Notes: generated from the sequence alone by a model not told the origin. 64,000 nucleotides of DNA from Monomorium pharaonis (GCF_013373865.1 NC_050474.1:11868886-11932885), one strand, 5' to 3'. Shown: positions 43,413-56,525, counted from the first letter of the stretch. Made by a program: numbers and translations.

Positions 43413-46400
43413 ATATGTCGAATTCCGGAAAAAAAGAAATACTGCAGATTTTCTTACTCGAAGGATGCATTACAAAATGCTATTAATAGAGTCGTACGTA
43501 TTGATGGAATTAGTATAAATAAAGTGTCACAACAATATAAAATACCAAAAGGTACACGTTTTAATAAGATACACGAAAAAGTGTAAATGGCACCTTCGCC
43601 TGTTCTTAACTCAAAAGAAGAAGAACAAATTAAAACTTGGATAATTAGTAAAGCAAGGTTAGGATTTTCAATGCATAAAAGTGAAGTGCAGAATGTAGTG
43701 CAATCTGTTTTAGAAAAAAGTAGACGAAAAAATCCATTCGTAAATAATAGACCTGGTAGAAAATAGATGAATTTATTTTTGAAAAGATATCCTGAAATCA
43801 GTATAAAAAAAACTGAAGTATTATTAAGAGCTAGAGCGTCTATTACAGAAGTATACGTAAATGGTTTGCTTGTTTAAAGCAATATTTGATTGAAGAAGAT
43901 GCATATGGTATTTTAGAAAATTCTTCTTTCTTAACATGTGTATCGTCGAAAACTCTCCTCTCGGAGAGATCTCGTTATTTCAAATGAAGGGATACGTAAT
44001 GGAAATAAAATACAATGATTTTTTGAGCCAAGGAACCAAGTTCTTTATTGGCTCAATGGTGAAAAGCCTTGCGGCATAAAAACTCCAGACGAATAATTGT
44101 ATATTGAAACTTTACAATGTGTGATTCGTATGAATGATATAATTGAAGTAATCGTTTAATCGAGTAAATCGTGTTATGGAATAAATTGCGTAATCGAGTA
44201 AATCGCATGTTGGCATAGATCGTGTAATTAGCAAGTCGTAAGTTTGAATGGATTTTATTATTGAGTCGTGTGTTTGAATTAATCGCGTACTTGAATAAAT
44301 TGTGTTATCAAGTCGTGGTACCACGCGGTTTTCGGGGCCCCGAATGCGTAAAATCGTATAAGGCTTGCTTCGCACAAAGACGAGCACGTTGAATAATTCC
44401 ACGTGCGGGCCGAAGCCCGTGTAAAACACCTTGCTCGCGTCCCGTCGTGTTAAATATGATTCGAGATATTTTAATGAGAAACGCGTTTGGATTCTACCGA
44501 AATTCCGAATTTGTAAATCAACACGAAAGTTTCACTTTACTAAACTGCACTGATCGCGCCCGACTGTGAGGTTCAAGTTTTTACGTGTCCGCGTCTACTA
44601 GGTAAGTGCTCCAGAGTGAGCTCGCGGTCTCTTATTTATCGTATTCGGCTATGCTCTCGGTCCACCAATCAATCGACGCAATTTTCCGAAATCTTTCGGG
44701 ACTGATCGAAGTTCACGGCCGGTCTCCGACCGTCCGCTATGCCATGATACGCGCTGGCTGAGTCGATCAGATTGTCTCAAGCGCTCGGTGAAACTCGTCA
44801 CCAAATTTCGAGTACTTAATAACGTTTCTGTTCTGTCGAGATATTGACAACTCGCGGAACAACATGGATGAAACAGAAATGTTATTATGTCCTAAAATTA
44901 ATAAAATTCTTGGAGAGAAAGGAGAAAAGAATCAATATGTAATAGCATCAGGTCAAGAAAAACAAAGCATGAGTGTGTTATGTACAGTTTCTGCAAACGG
45001 GGAATCTGTTGATCCTTTAATAATATATGCTTACAAAAAATTTCCACGTGATGTCATGGAATCTATACCAAATGGAGTAGCTGCAGGAAAAAGTAATTCA
45101 GGATAGATGATTAGTTCAACTTTTTATGAATATATTGCAAATATATTTTATCCAAAACTTGTAGAAAAGAATATTAACTTTCTAGTGCTTGTGTTGTTTG
45201 ACGGTCATAAGTCTCACATAAATTTAGAGTTGCATAACCTATGTAATAAAAAAAAATTTTATTGTTCTGTTTATTTCTCAATGTAACTCATATTTTGCAG
45301 CCTCTTGATATAGGAATCTTTCGTCCTTTAAAAACTGAATGGAAAAAAGTAGTTCAAAAGCATATGCAAGCTTCAAACAAACCAATTACTAAAGTGAATT
45401 TTGCTCCTATTTCTTATAAGACTTATTTGACTGCTTTAAAATCTGAAACAATACAAAATTCATTTAAAATTTGTGGTTTTTATCCCTATAATCCTGATAA
45501 AGTAGATTATTCCAAATGTATGTCAACTCGACATAAACAATTCTAGCAGACAATGTTATCCGAAAATATTGAAGAAAATATAAATAAGATTTCTATAAAT
45601 GAAGTATTAACTGATCTTGAAAGAAATATACCTAATGAAGTAAATATACCTACTGAAAGCGTTTGAAAATGCATTTGAATATAACAAAAAACCCCCCATG
45701 GAAGAAATCTTATTTTTTGTTTGGAAAAAATACAAAATTCCAAGTGTAAAAGAAAATGTACAAAATTCTACTGTTTTAAATAATCCAATTCACGGTTTGT
45801 CGTTACAAGAATTAAATGATGATACAAATAGAGATATTTGAAAAATCTTTTCAAAATTTTGTTAGCAATAAATACATATTTTGTATGATTATATGGAAGC
45901 ATGTGTTCTTAGATATGACAATGATAGAGATTGATGCAAGTGACTTAATCAATACAAGTGAGATATTAACTGCTTATGTATCTGAATCTAATGATAATAA
46001 TGCGTGTGCTGAACTCAATGTAAATAAAATAAATGTAATTTATGCAACTGATAATAATAATGTCCCAATACTGGATCTTTCGGACAATACTTTAAGCATT
46101 GATACAGTAATACGAACAGGTAAAAATTAATATTATTTGATTAATTCTTTGTTTAAGTAATAGGTATAAATGTTCTTTTTATATATTTCATTTTTGCATA
46201 TACTTAGATACTGAAAAGTGTTCCGATGTAATGGAGATTAAAGAAAATATTGATTCTTCCAAAGAATTATCTGACATAAATATTAAGTACCAAACAATTT
46301 CATCTACTCAATCATTTTCTAATATTTTAAAAGATATTAAAAAATGTTTATACCTTATAAATTAATCTTTTTACATAGCAATCTTTGTGTATAATTTTTA

Positions 46401-46785
46401 TTATAAACATTTATTGTTACAAAAACTGAAAATAAAACAGTTTGTAATGATGATTATGAAGGAAAAAATATTGAACAAAATGAAAAACTCTGGAAAGAGC
46501 ATTTACATTTTCCTTGTATAGAAAAGACAGAAAAAAAGGTAAGACAAAACAAGTCCAGTACACAGAAAAGATCTTTGCTATTACATCAAAAAAATGGAAA
46601 GAAATGGAAATTGCGAAAAGACAAATCATTGAACAACAACAGGCTGAGAAAGAAGAAAAGAAACAGCAACGATTAGCAAAACGAAAATTAAAAGAGAAAT
46701 AGAAAATAGAAAAGAAAAGAAGAAAAAAACAACAGCAAAAAAGGCAAAAATTGTTATTTAAAAATCGAAAAAACGAAAAAGCTTA
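43413..46785 (+). pseudogene. Pogo/Tigger-type (DDE_1) transposase, disrupted
   Basis: Cut-and-paste transposase of the pogo branch of Tc1/mariner. An N-terminal psq-type helix-turn-helix region (VRIDGISINKVSQQYKIPKGT, about 43,490-43,560) is followed by a Tc5-type region (SPVLNSKEEEQIKTW). The catalytic acids are visible as MDETEM (44,864), VLFDGHKSH (45,198) and LQPLDIG (45,300), a DDD pattern normal for pogo. A coiled, lysine-rich C-terminus ends near 46,785. Stops at 43,584, 43,764 and 45,104, several frameshifts, and an insertion at 44,130-44,860 just before the first catalytic Asp show it is dead. Confidence 0.83.
44130..44860. mobile_element. Insertion inside the pogo transposase
   Basis: Unrelated sequence with repeated TCGAGTAAATCGTGT/AATCGCGTA phrases, then a GC-rich part. 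Likely LTR or MITE DNA. I could not settle its ends or a target duplication. Confidence 0.5.
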
Positions 46786-47244
46786 GTTAAAGTAATACCA
46801 AAGAATGTTACTATTTTGAGTTGTTTCTTATGTGCAATATTAATATAAAAAAACATTTATTTTATTTATTTTAAGTTACATTAAAAAGTTACACTTTTTA
46901 AAAAGTCTATTATTAAAAAGTTATGTTTATTCAAGTTGAGTTATTATTAACATAAAAGATTATATGTTTATCAAAGTTATGTTACTAATAAAATAAAAAA
47001 GTTATGAATAGGAAAAACTAGACATAAAAAAATAAAGCCTGTCACATAAGAAACTGTTCTTAAATATATATATATATACATATATGTACATGTTTGCATG
47101 AAATAAATTTGTATGATATAAAAATTAAAGTATCTAATATTATTGAATTAATTAAATTAAATATTAATTGTTTATGCTTTTTTTTTTAAGATAAACTTGC
47201 ACGTTGGTCATTTACTGGTACGCATCGGTGATTTATTAGAGCTC

Positions 47245-47845
47245 CCCAATTAGCAAGCAATATTTTTTAAATGTTTTTCAAATATTTATTTTTAGTTATT
47301 TTTACATTATTAATGTTTATGGTACAAATAATATTTATTTAATATTTATTTTATATAAATTATTCATTTTAAATAACGATTAAAAAAAAACATTTATAAA
47401 ATGTTTATTTAACGTACATTTAATATTTAAAAATAATAGTTTAAAAAAATTATTTACGCAATATTTATTTAATGTTTATTTAATATTTATTTTATATTTA
47501 AAAAAATATCTAAAATAAAACTTAAAAATATCTATTTAATATTAATTTAATATTTATATTTCAATCATTAATTATTTAAAATAATGTGATTTAGGACAAA
47601 TATTTATATAAGATTTAATTAATATTTATTTAATATATTGACTTTACATTTTAATAAATCGTTTAAAATAATATTTACATAACATTATTTAATGTTTATG
47701 TTATATTTATTTCATCTTTTAAATAATATTTAAAGTATATATATATAATACTTTAAAAATATTTTTTAAATATTAATATAATATTTATGTTACAATGATT
47801 AATTATTTAAAATAATAATTTAAGACAAATATTTACATAATGTTT
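47245..47845. repeat. AT-rich degenerate TATTTAATGTTTATTTAA repeat
   Basis: Interspersed AATATTTATTTAATGTTTATTTAAT and AAATAATATTTA phrases. The same sequence continues on the far side of the LINE (54,430-54,755), so the LINE inserted into it. Confidence 0.8.
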
Positions 47846-48588
47846 AGGGACTTCCGGTTGAGGTATGTAAGCTGTCACATGCATGTGGAGAGGTACTGTT
47901 AAAATAGTTAACTGTTTACTGCTGTAGGCCTTCCCTCGCGGAGGAAATAGTTGTTTCAAGTTAGCGAGATTGAAAAGAACTGAGCAATTATTACAGGTCA
48001 TTTGTGGCAAATACACAGAGTAGGAAGGAAGAGGAATATGTAAAGTGAATTCTAATCTCAAAAAGGCAGGTGAGATCGAAGTTGGTCGAGAGAAGCGGGC
48101 GTTCGTACGAGAAGAGGGAAGCGGAAACGGGACAACGAGAGTGAGGAATAACAGGAGTAAACGACTGAGCAAACCCGCAGAAGTACGTTCGTATGGAAAG
48201 TGAGGAAAATAAAGAGAGAGAGAGGAGAAAAGAAGAGAGGCAAAAGAGAAAGAACAAACCGAACAGGATATAGCTGAACAAAGAACGGAGTGGTGGTTAA
48301 AGAAGCACGCGCTGGTGGATAGTGACAAAGGAAGTAGGAGAGGGAGAAAAACGAACGCGGAGAGGTTAGAGAGAGAGAGAAAGAGCAGTACGAGCAGCAC
48401 AATATCCATAACGTCGGTGGAAGAGAGCCAAGGAAAGTGAATCGGAAGGCAGCGAAGAGGAGAGAGAGAAAACGTCCAAGATTACAAAGAAGAAAAGAAA
48501 AAAAGAAGACGGAAAAGTAGAAAATAATATATTAAAGGTCAATAAAGAGAATAAAGACGACATAAAAGACAAGGAAAGAGGATTTGAA

Positions 48589-48990
48589 ATGGAAGAAATT
48601 AAGGTCTTACTAGAAATGCATAAAAAATCAATAATCGAAGAAATAATCGGAGAATTAAATAGGAATAAAGAAGAATCCGTGAAGATGCTTGAAGAGTACA
48701 AGAAGGAAAGCAGGAAAAGGCAAGAAAAAATGATAAATGAAAATAAGGAATTAAAGAAGAAAGTAGAGGTTCTGGAAAGAAGATATGAAGCAATGGAGAA
48801 GAAAGAAAAAAGGAAGAATATTATAATAAAAAGAGTGAATGACGAAACAGGAAACGCAGAGGAGATAGCAAAAAGTGTGTTTAAGGAAATAGGACACGAA
48901 GGACACGAAAAAGAAATAGAGGAAGCCTTTATGATAGGGAAGGGGAAGGAAAAAATAATTCTAGTAAGAATGGGAAATTATATAGTGTGA
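48589..48990 (+). CDS. LINE ORF1 (coiled coil plus start of RNA-binding domain), cut by insertion
   Basis: 133 residues of charged heptad-like sequence (MLEEYKKESRKRQEKMINENKELKKKVEVLE) leading into KRKNIIIKRV, the first beta-strand of the RNA-recognition fold of L1-type ORF1 proteins. The protein packages the LINE RNA. The frame ends where foreign LTR-type DNA begins, so the C-terminus is missing. Confidence 0.75.
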   Translation: MEEIKVLLEMHKKSIIEEIIGELNRNKEESVKMLEEYKKESRKRQEKMINENKELKKKVEVLERRYEAMEKKEKRKNIIIKRVNDETGNAEEIAKSVFKEIGHEGHEKEIEEAFMIGKGKEKIILVRMGNYIV

Positions 48991-50919
48991 TGTGACAGCC
49001 GCAGGCTGCTGTCCGTCACAAGGGACTTAGTGGCCCTTACACATTAACATCACGCGGGTCCTGCGTCCTCCTCGGGAGCGGATGCAAAAGCGTGTTGTCT
49101 CGTGTTTTTGTGTATGTGATGTCCCACGTGCTGTCCGTTTATTATTTGATAAGATTCTTGCGAGCGCTGCATCGCGGGTGCGGCGGAAATCGGTGGCCAC
49201 TGCGATCTGTCTTGCAATTTTTGGGCGTCTCGTCTCGACGGAGAACCTTCCCGGAGATCGCAGAGTGAGTGGACATCGAGGCAGTAAGGAAGACCCTTTC
49301 TGAGCGGAGGTCCGCAGGTAATGCCGCCCTTATCTTGCCTACTATTTGCGTCGTTCGAGAATTCCGATACTGCCGCCGAATCACGCTTTCAGGATCCAGC
49401 GAAGGCGCGAAGCCGGCATCCCGACGGGGCGACAGCAGACCCGATCCCGCATAAACTCCGGCGGAGATCGCGACAGCTTATAATCAGCGAACGCCCTCGT
49501 CAAGGAGGAGATAACGCCCGGAGGGCGGAGGATACGCCCGACAAAGAGAGAGGAGTCTGCCGCAGAAGAAAGCGCCAAAAATTCTCGTGCACGGGGCCCA
49601 AATTTATCGACCGCCGTGCTTGGATCGATCAGCCAGCGACAGCGTGCACGCCACGCTCTGCGCGAAAATTGATTTTCGGAAAACCGGCCAATAAGGGCCC
49701 GGAGTACCGGAGGCAAGGTGGGGCGCGCCGCCGAGCGGCCCCCGCGGGATACAGGATTTCGCACTCGTGCTGCGGACGTAATCGTAAATAGTGCGTGCAA
49801 TCCAGATCCCGAGCCGAGATACTTTGTAAGAGAGGACGCAGGAGCCGGAAGCAATCCCGACCCGGAGGCCGAGACAAGGAAGCCGACTTGGTGAGTCACA
49901 ATACCGTGTAAAGCTACCGATTTCGCGGTTGGGCGAGTTGTGGTAAAGTCGCGGATTTACAGTCGCATTTTCCGACTTCTTAAGTAAAGTTTCGAGCTCG
50001 CGGAATTATCGGAGTATCGCTGGCTCGCCCGATCGCGCCCGCCCGCGTGAACTCGCGCCGTGCTGTTCGTTAGTATTATAATTACGTTGTGTATGCGTAC
50101 CGATCCGCAGCCGAGTCATTTGTGTCTTGTAACGTGATCGCAGCGTGCATTACTGTCGTGAATCCTAAAGTAGATTTTCGCGCCTTTATTATTTCAGAAA
50201 GTCCGATTCCCTCTATCGCATTTATACCGCGAATCTCTTTGTAATTACGCTCTTGTCCATTTTATCATAATTGTCTTGTACCGCCTCGTTGGCGAGGTCA
50301 CAATAATTATCGCGCGTATTAGTCGCGGGACCCTCTAACGTGCGGAAGAACACGAGTCCGTCGCGTGCCGCGCGGGCGTCAGTAGCAAAAAGGTGTCAGT
50401 AGCACGATGACGTAAGTCGGTTAGCTGCAGCAGTCAGCATCGAGCGCATTGCGCGAGGTTTCGCGCAATCCGCTCGACAATTAGCGCAATGCTCCTTAGA
50501 CAGCACTTGCTCTCTAAGCAAGAATTTGGAATACTGACCGATTTACGCCCTCACGCAATTCTCCCCTTCTTTCGATCCAACTACCGAATTATCGGATATA
50601 TAAACGGTGAAAGAAAGTAAGAGACGGGTCAATCCGAAGTAAACAAACCGAGATAACACACGATACTCTGCTTTGCGGGGTCGTGTATCGCCGACAAACA
50701 CATTGTAATATACACAACCACGACACTCTGCTTTGCGGGGTTGTGGACAGCAAACTCATAGACGCGACACTGCCTTGCGGGGTCGCGATCTATTCGCACT
50801 GTAAACGAATAATATAATAAAGTGCTCGAAACGAAGAAACGGTATGAGTGACTAAATACCCCCCTCGCGAGATCTCTGGCAGCGATCCCAAACGTACTCC
50901 CAACGAGGGATACAACAGA
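48988..50919 (+). mobile_element. LTR-type insertion splitting the LINE
   Basis: GC-rich DNA starting TGTGATGTGACAGCC and ending GAGGGATACAACA. Its last ~520 bp match the solo LTR at 62,155-62,716 in inverted orientation, including a TATATAAA box and three hairpins at 50,658-50,786. The first 1.4 kb is a different sequence, perhaps a second LTR. No clear target duplication. Confidence 0.65.
50658..50786 (+). other. Three tandem hairpins with covarying stems (LTR copy A)
   Basis: Units 50,658-50,686, 50,718-50,746 and 50,764-50,786. Each is a stem, a CA or TA bulge, an upper stem CTCTGC/GCGGGG and a TTT-type loop. Lower stems are ACACGA/TCGTGT, CCACGA/TTGTGG and GCGA/TCGC. Same arrangement as in the 62-kb LTR. 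Confidence 0.75.
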
Positions 50920-51073
50920 CACAATAAGGCATGGATGAATGGAATAGAGTATGTATGGAATGATGAATGCGGCGGAATGAAAGTGAGGAGATTTCAAAGT
51001 GATGGAGGAGGGTCAGACAAAAATCAATAGAAAAGAGTTAGACAAGTGTTCAGAGGGGGATAGAATTAAAATG

Positions 51074-53203
51074 ATTGTATGGAATGTAGTTGGAGTAAAG
51101 AATAAGGACACGGAATTCTGGGAATATATATGTAAATATGACGTAATAGGATTAATAGAAACATGACTAGAAGAGGAGGAATGGGAAAAGTGGAGCGAAA
51201 AAATGCTGAGAGGTTGGAGATGGATGAGTCAAAATGCAAGAAGGGAAAGCAAAAAAGGAAGAGCAATGGAAGAAATAATAACAGGAATAAAAGAACAGAC
51301 AGAAAAGGAGGAAGTAGAGAAGACAGCAGAAGGCATACAAGAAAGAAAGATCAAAGTGGGAAAGGAGAAGTGGAGACTAATAACCATATATAATAAAGGA
51401 GGCGGCGAAGAAGAACTATTAGAAAACCTAAAGAAAATAGTAAAGGAGAAGAAAGAATACAAGTTAATAATTTTTGGAGACTATAATGCAAGAATAGGAG
51501 GAGAAGGAGGCACATCCTGGACAGGTGACAAAGAAGACGGAAAAAGAAGAAATCAAAAGATAAACAGATAAACAAACAAGGCAAAAAATTGCTAGAATTG
51601 ATAGAAGATAGAGGTTGAATGGTACTGAATGGCGAAAAAAATGGTGACGAGGAAGGAGAATGGATATATCAAAGAAATGAAAGTTCGGTAATAGACCTAA
51701 GAATTGTGAACATGGAAGCGTGGGACAGAATAGATAAATTTAAAGTTAAATGTAGGTCAGATTCAGACCATCAACCAATAACAGTGAGAATAAGAGAAAA
51801 AAAAAGAAGGAAGAAACGAGGAAGAGGAAGAAGAGATTCAGGACTGGTCTGAGGAAGAGAAGGAAATATTTAAAGAAAATATAGAAAAGGTAGTATGGAA
51901 AGACACCAGCGACGTAAAAGAGACATGGAAAGAAATGAAGGATAATATAAGGAAAGCAATAAAAAAGAAAACGAAAGGAATAAAAAGAAAAATAGGTTGG
52001 AAACCATGGTGGGACGAGTGTAAAATGATGAAGGTAAACAAACAAAGAAAGAGAATAAAGGAAGGGGAAGAAGAGAGAAGAAAATGGAAAGAAGACAAAA
52101 ATAATTACAAACTGATGTGCATAAAGAAGAAAGAAGAGTGGAAGAAGAGAGAAGAGAGAGAAATAGAAGAGATAAAAACAGAAAAACAAGTATGGGATTT
52201 CATAAATAAAGGAAGAAAAAAAAAGAAAGGATATACAATCAAATAGAGATGAGAAAATGGAAAGAGCATTTCATGAAAAATTTAGAAGGAAGGGAGGAAA
52301 AATGCCTAAATAAAATAGAAAGAAGTGAAGGACAGGAGATAGCAAATGAGTTAACGGAGGAAGAAATCACAAACGAAATAAACAAATTAAGACTCGGAAA
52401 GGCAGCAGGTCAGGACGGCATAAGAAATAAAGTCTGGAAATGTGAAGAGGAGAAGCTTGTAAAAAATACCATAAGGTTGGTCAAAAAGATATGGGAAGGA
52501 AAAGGATTTCCGGAAGAATGGAGAACAGGAATTATAGTCCCAATACGAAAGAAAGGAGATAGAAAAAAGGTAGAAAACTATAGAGGAGTAGTTCTTACAA
52601 GTACTTTAAGATATATGCGAGTTGTTTAAACAAGAAGATAATAAGAGAGCGGATGAAAAGGATGGATGGAGCAGAATGCAAGCAGGATTTAGAAAAGGAA
52701 GAGGAACAATAGAAAATATAAAAATATTAAAACATGTGATAGGAAAAAGGTTAGCAAGAAGAGAAGGAAAAATGTTTGCTTTTTTCGCAGATTTGAAGGC
52801 AGCATTCGACAAGTTGAATAGAGAAGAGTTATGGACAATGATGAAAAAGAAAAGATTGAGCGAAGGACTAATCAAAAGAGTAAAAGAAATTTATAGCGAA
52901 ACTAGATACAGAATAAAGGTAAATAACAAAGAAACAGAAGAATTCTGGGCAGAAAAAGTAGTGAGACAAGGGTGCCCAATTAGTGCAACACTATTTAATA
53001 TATACATATCAGACATAGAAGAGGAAATAAAGAAGAGCCCAGGAAGAGTAAAGATTAGAAAAGAAAAAATTTGGACTCTAGAATACGCAGATCACATTGT
53101 GTTGGTAGCAGAAGATCGAGAGATGATGAAGATAATGATGAAGTCTTTCTATAAATACATAAAAAAAAAGAAGCTAGAACTAAGTACAGAAAAAAAAAAA
53201 TAA
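51074..53203 (+). pseudogene. LINE ORF2: endonuclease and reverse transcriptase, degraded
   Basis: Copies LINE RNA at nicked target DNA. The APE endonuclease is recognisable by MIVWNVVGVKN at the start, IFGDYNARIG (about 51,470) and SDHQPI (about 51,765). The reverse transcriptase shows GKAAGQDGIRNKVW, PIRKKGDRKKVENYRGV, FADLKAAFDKLNR (catalytic Asp of motif A) and RQGCPISATLFNIYI. The next motif reads YADH instead of YADD, so one catalytic aspartate is gone. Stops near 51,164, 51,569 and 51,617 and frame changes near 51,840, 52,240 and 52,620 break it. Confidence 0.85.
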
Positions 53204-54240
53204 TTGCATTCAGGAAAGGAGGAGGAAGAGAAAGGAAAAGAGAATGATGGTGGGGAGAAAAAAGAATAGAAGAAGTAAATGAAATTAACTACTTAGAATA
53301 TAAAATGTGCAAGAATAATAATGATGAAAAACATATAAAAGAAAGAATAAGAAAAGGAAAAATCGCAATGGCATGAATATGGAGTTAAGGAGAAAGAAAG
53401 TTTAATATGGACATAAAATGAAGGTTAAAACTATTTGACAGAATAAAACCAATAATGTTATATGGAGTAGAAATATGGGGATATAAGAAAAGGAAAGAGA
53501 TAGAGGCAGTACAAGAGAGATACTTGAGATCCTAGGGCTGAACAGGTATACACCAGGATATGTGGTAAGAAAAAAAATGAAGAGAGAAAAGATAAGGGTA
53601 GTAACAGGACGAAGAGCAGCAAAATACGACGAAGAAATGAAATCTGAAAACGATAAGGTAGTATTAAGGGAATGCTGGATGGAGAGAAGGGCAGAGGAAT
53701 GCAGAGAAGAGATTAAAGACTGGATGACTGAAAGCAGAGAGAGAAGAAAATATATATGGAGATGTGGAACGAGCGAGGAAGCACTGGAGAAGATGGGAAC
53801 AGATGACATTGAAAGCATGGCATCAAGAGACAGAGAAGTAGATATGCAAGAAAGAATCGGAAAAATAGAAAGGTCAAAATCATGTAAGGATTATAAAAAC
53901 ATTAAAATAGATTGGATACCAAGATACATCAAAAATGGAATATGAAGTGGGAAGGAAAAGTTAAAAACAATAGCTAGAATGAGATGCGGAAATGAGATGA
54001 GAGGAAATATATATTGGATGAATGAGAAGTGGAAAAAAATGTATACTGTGTGGTAAGGAGAATGAGGACATGAGGCATGTGAGTATGAGATGCGAGAAAG
54101 TTAAAAGTTGGAAAGGAAGAATGAATGATATATTGAGTGATGACAGGGCCGGATATGAATGGATGAAAAAGGTGAGGGAGATAAGAATGGAAATGGAAAA
54201 GAAAGAGAATGTAAATAAAAATCAAGAATGGAATTGACAA
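53204..54240 (+). pseudogene. LINE ORF2 C-terminal remains
   Basis: Frames from 53,562-53,945 and 54,022-54,237 continue the same lysine/glutamate-rich coding style. The second holds CILCGKENEDMRHVSMRCEK, a C-x2-C-x8-H-x4-C knuckle typical of the LINE ORF2 C-terminus. Separated by stops. Confidence 0.7.
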
Positions 54241-54430
54241 AGACAGAATAAAGAAAATAGTGAAATAGAATCGAGTAGGAAGATGGGAGATTAGAATAAG
54301 TTAGAAATTAAGTACGTGATAATATTTGTAAAACCGGAAAGAAGATTGAAAAGTGGAATAGAAATGTAAGGCCTGGCAGGCTAAACTGTCATGTAAACAC
54401 CAAAAGGTGAAGCATTAATAAATAATAATA

Positions 54431-54755
54431 ATACATAATGTGTTTAATTTATATTTATTTAATATTAATTTAACAATTTAATAAGTCGTTAAAAATAATA
54501 TTTATATAACATTTATTTAATGTTTATGTTATATATTTACTTTATCTTTAAAAAAATATTTAAAATAATATTTTATATTTATTTATCTAATATTGATTTA
54601 ATATTTAAGTTACAATAATTATAATAATTTAGAACAAATATTTATATAATATTTAATTAATGTTTATTTATTATTAATATTTTAATAAATTGTTTAAAAT
54701 AATATTTACGTTACATTTATTTAATGTTTATGTAATAATTATTTTGCATTTAAAA
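54431..54755. repeat. AT-rich repeat, continuation after the LINE
   Basis: Same TTTATTTAATGTTTATGTTATAT phrases as at 47,245-47,845. Confidence 0.8.
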
Positions 54756-54759
54756 AGTT

Positions 54760-55351
54760 TGTTGTGAGCGTTTGCTCGTTTCGGGAATTCTTTCCCGTAA
54801 GTAGTTGGGATTCGTCTTGCCTTAGGGGTTAGGACCCAAAGGGTGAAGGTTCGGCTCGATGTATGAGAGAGGAAAACACTCCTTACTTGCTTTTCATTGT
54901 CTTTATTTCTTTCTCTGGCGCTTACAGTCAGCTGTGTTGGTGTCAAGTATCACTCGCGAAGGTTTGTAGTACGCGGCGTAGCTCGGACGTTATTATGTCA
55001 CTCTCCACTCGGTCACGGCGTAGTCGCGCTTATATGCGATGGTTTCTGACGCAATTTTGGGGGCCAGTGACCGGGCGTCGGTAGCTTCCGCGAGGCTAAG
55101 CGTTTCGTTATCGGGACGCGGTAGCCTTGCGGTTTGATTGTGCAGCGGGCCTATTCTAGGCCTATTTCTAGGGCGATACGGAACTGTTTCCGAGCGCGAT
55201 GTTGTAATCTCGCGGAAGTTACTGGGGACTTCCGTGAGCGCGGCGCATTCTTGTGCGTCTTTCGAAAGACGTGCTTCTTGCAACGTCTTTCGAAAGATGC
55301 GTTTCGCAATTGTGATCGGCTGTTGTAATCGGCTGTTTTGTTTACAAGCCA
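54760..55351. mobile_element. Solo LTR, TSD AGTT
   Basis: TGTTGTGAGCG... to ...TTTACAAGCCA, flanked by AGTT at 54,756-54,759 and 55,352-55,355. GC-rich. An AATAAA on the minus strand near 54,905 and a TATA-like element near 55,030 suggest minus orientation. Removing it rejoins the AT-rich repeat smoothly. Confidence 0.75.
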
Positions 55352-55814
55352 AGTTGTTTAGAATATTTTTTAAAATATTTAAATTATGGTTGGAAAGCTT
55401 CACTAATTATGTAGCGTAAATCAAGTGTAAAGAGGAAGTGAATCTATGTAATGAAAGAGTCACAAAAGCGTATAAATAAAACCTCTGAGACACAGATTGT
55501 AACATCGGACATAAAGAAAATGGAGATTAAGACAACATTGCACTTATTGAAACAATATGGCATATTAACAATACTCAAAAATTATAAGAAATGACATTTA
55601 TTTTTTATTTTTTTACGAACAAAGCAAAAATAAATCTTTCATATATTTTACATACTATTTCGTATATGTGAAAATCAGTAAAAAATTGTAATACTTTATA
55701 TTTATTTATAAAAATATAAGTGAACTATACATGTTTCATCCTTTTAACAACATTTATTGAAATAATGTATAACAAATATGTATGCATTAACATAAAGTAT
55801 TCATAGATCATTAC

Positions 55815-55950
55815 GAAGCATTAGAATGCGTACAATCTTCGAAGTCAAGCAACGTCGCGGGAGTGATTGACACTTGGATGGGTGACCGTTTTGTCAGACG
55901 TAGAAATTAAATATGTTCTAACAGGTACTGTGGCTTGGCTGAAACATGTG
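55815..55950 (+). ncRNA. 5S-rRNA-derived segment, third copy
   Basis: ATCTTCGAAGTCAAGCAACGTCG and ACTTGGATGGGTGACCG (boxes A and C) with a changed middle (GGGAGTGATTGAC). Sequence differs from the other two outside the boxes, so the promoter module has been kept preferentially or arrived independently. Confidence 0.7.
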
Positions 55951-56295
55951 TAGTCTTCTCCCCTTTACAAAATTATCGTAAAAATTTATTAGATTGATAA
56001 GGTTACGTTGAATTTATCAAAATTATTTAATAATGCAATCAATTTTTTGCTTTTGTTGTAAATATGTTTAGTAAATATTTAAAAAATCATTTACCAAATG
56101 TCAAAAAAACATTTTCTTAAATTTTAAAACAAATATTTATTAAATGTTAAAAAAATATTGTCCAAACATTTAAAAAAACGTTTTTTTAATTTAAAAAAGG
56201 GAACTTATCTCATTATTTTTAACGTTTTTAGAAATGTTTTTTAAAATGTTTTTTAAATACTATTGAAAACATTTTTTTAATATTGTTTTGCTGAT

Positions 56296-56525
56296 TGGGT
56301 CACTGGTCATTTACTAGTGTTTTTGGCGTTTTCTCACTTTTTAAAATAAAACATTTATTTTCTTATTTTCTTCGAGATATTATGTAACATTTTAAAAGAA
56401 TAAATAAACAGCTATTAGTATGGAATAATGTATTATTATTTTCTTTTCTATAGACGCACTATAATTTATAATATAAATCGTGAATTTCTTATTTGTTCAT
56501 TAACTGTTGCAGTAACCCTATAAAA
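56296..56525. mobile_element. Tigger-like MITE
   Basis: GGGTCACTGGTCATTTACTAGTG and CATTAACTGTTGCAGTAACCC|TA resemble the ends of the pogo/Tigger element at 40,872 and 47,240. The interior is AT-rich and non-coding. Confidence 0.6.

Larger units (their letters stand above)
40872..47240 (+). mobile_element. Pogo/Tigger-type transposon, composite
   Basis: The left end AGGGTCACTGCACCAGTCGC...CACTAGTAAATGACTA resembles, inverted, the right end region GTTGGTCATTTACTGGTACGCATCGGTGATT. The interior encodes pogo transposase remains. A TA-element (41,039) and a palindromic element (42,394) are nested in its left part. Exact ends are uncertain. Confidence 0.6.
47846..54430 (+). mobile_element. Non-LTR retrotransposon (LINE), near full length but decayed
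   Basis: A purine-rich plus strand with a 5' leader, coiled-coil ORF1, and APE endonuclease plus reverse transcriptase ORF2. The tail ends ATTAATAAATAATAATAAT. A (TAA)n tail without poly-A suits an I/Jockey-like clade (inference). It is split by LTR-type DNA at 48,988-50,919 between ORF1 and ORF2. Confidence 0.85.

Noticed and set aside
47807..48409. Long Ser/Leu/Phe-rich minus-strand frame
   Set aside because: Antisense shadow of the purine-rich LINE leader.
49321..49899. Overlapping 156- and 172-residue frames
   Set aside because: GC-rich LTR-type DNA with open frames on both strands and no domain.
55815..55950. Functional 5S rRNA gene
   Set aside because: Only the internal promoter region matches. 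The flanks and stem regions do not.
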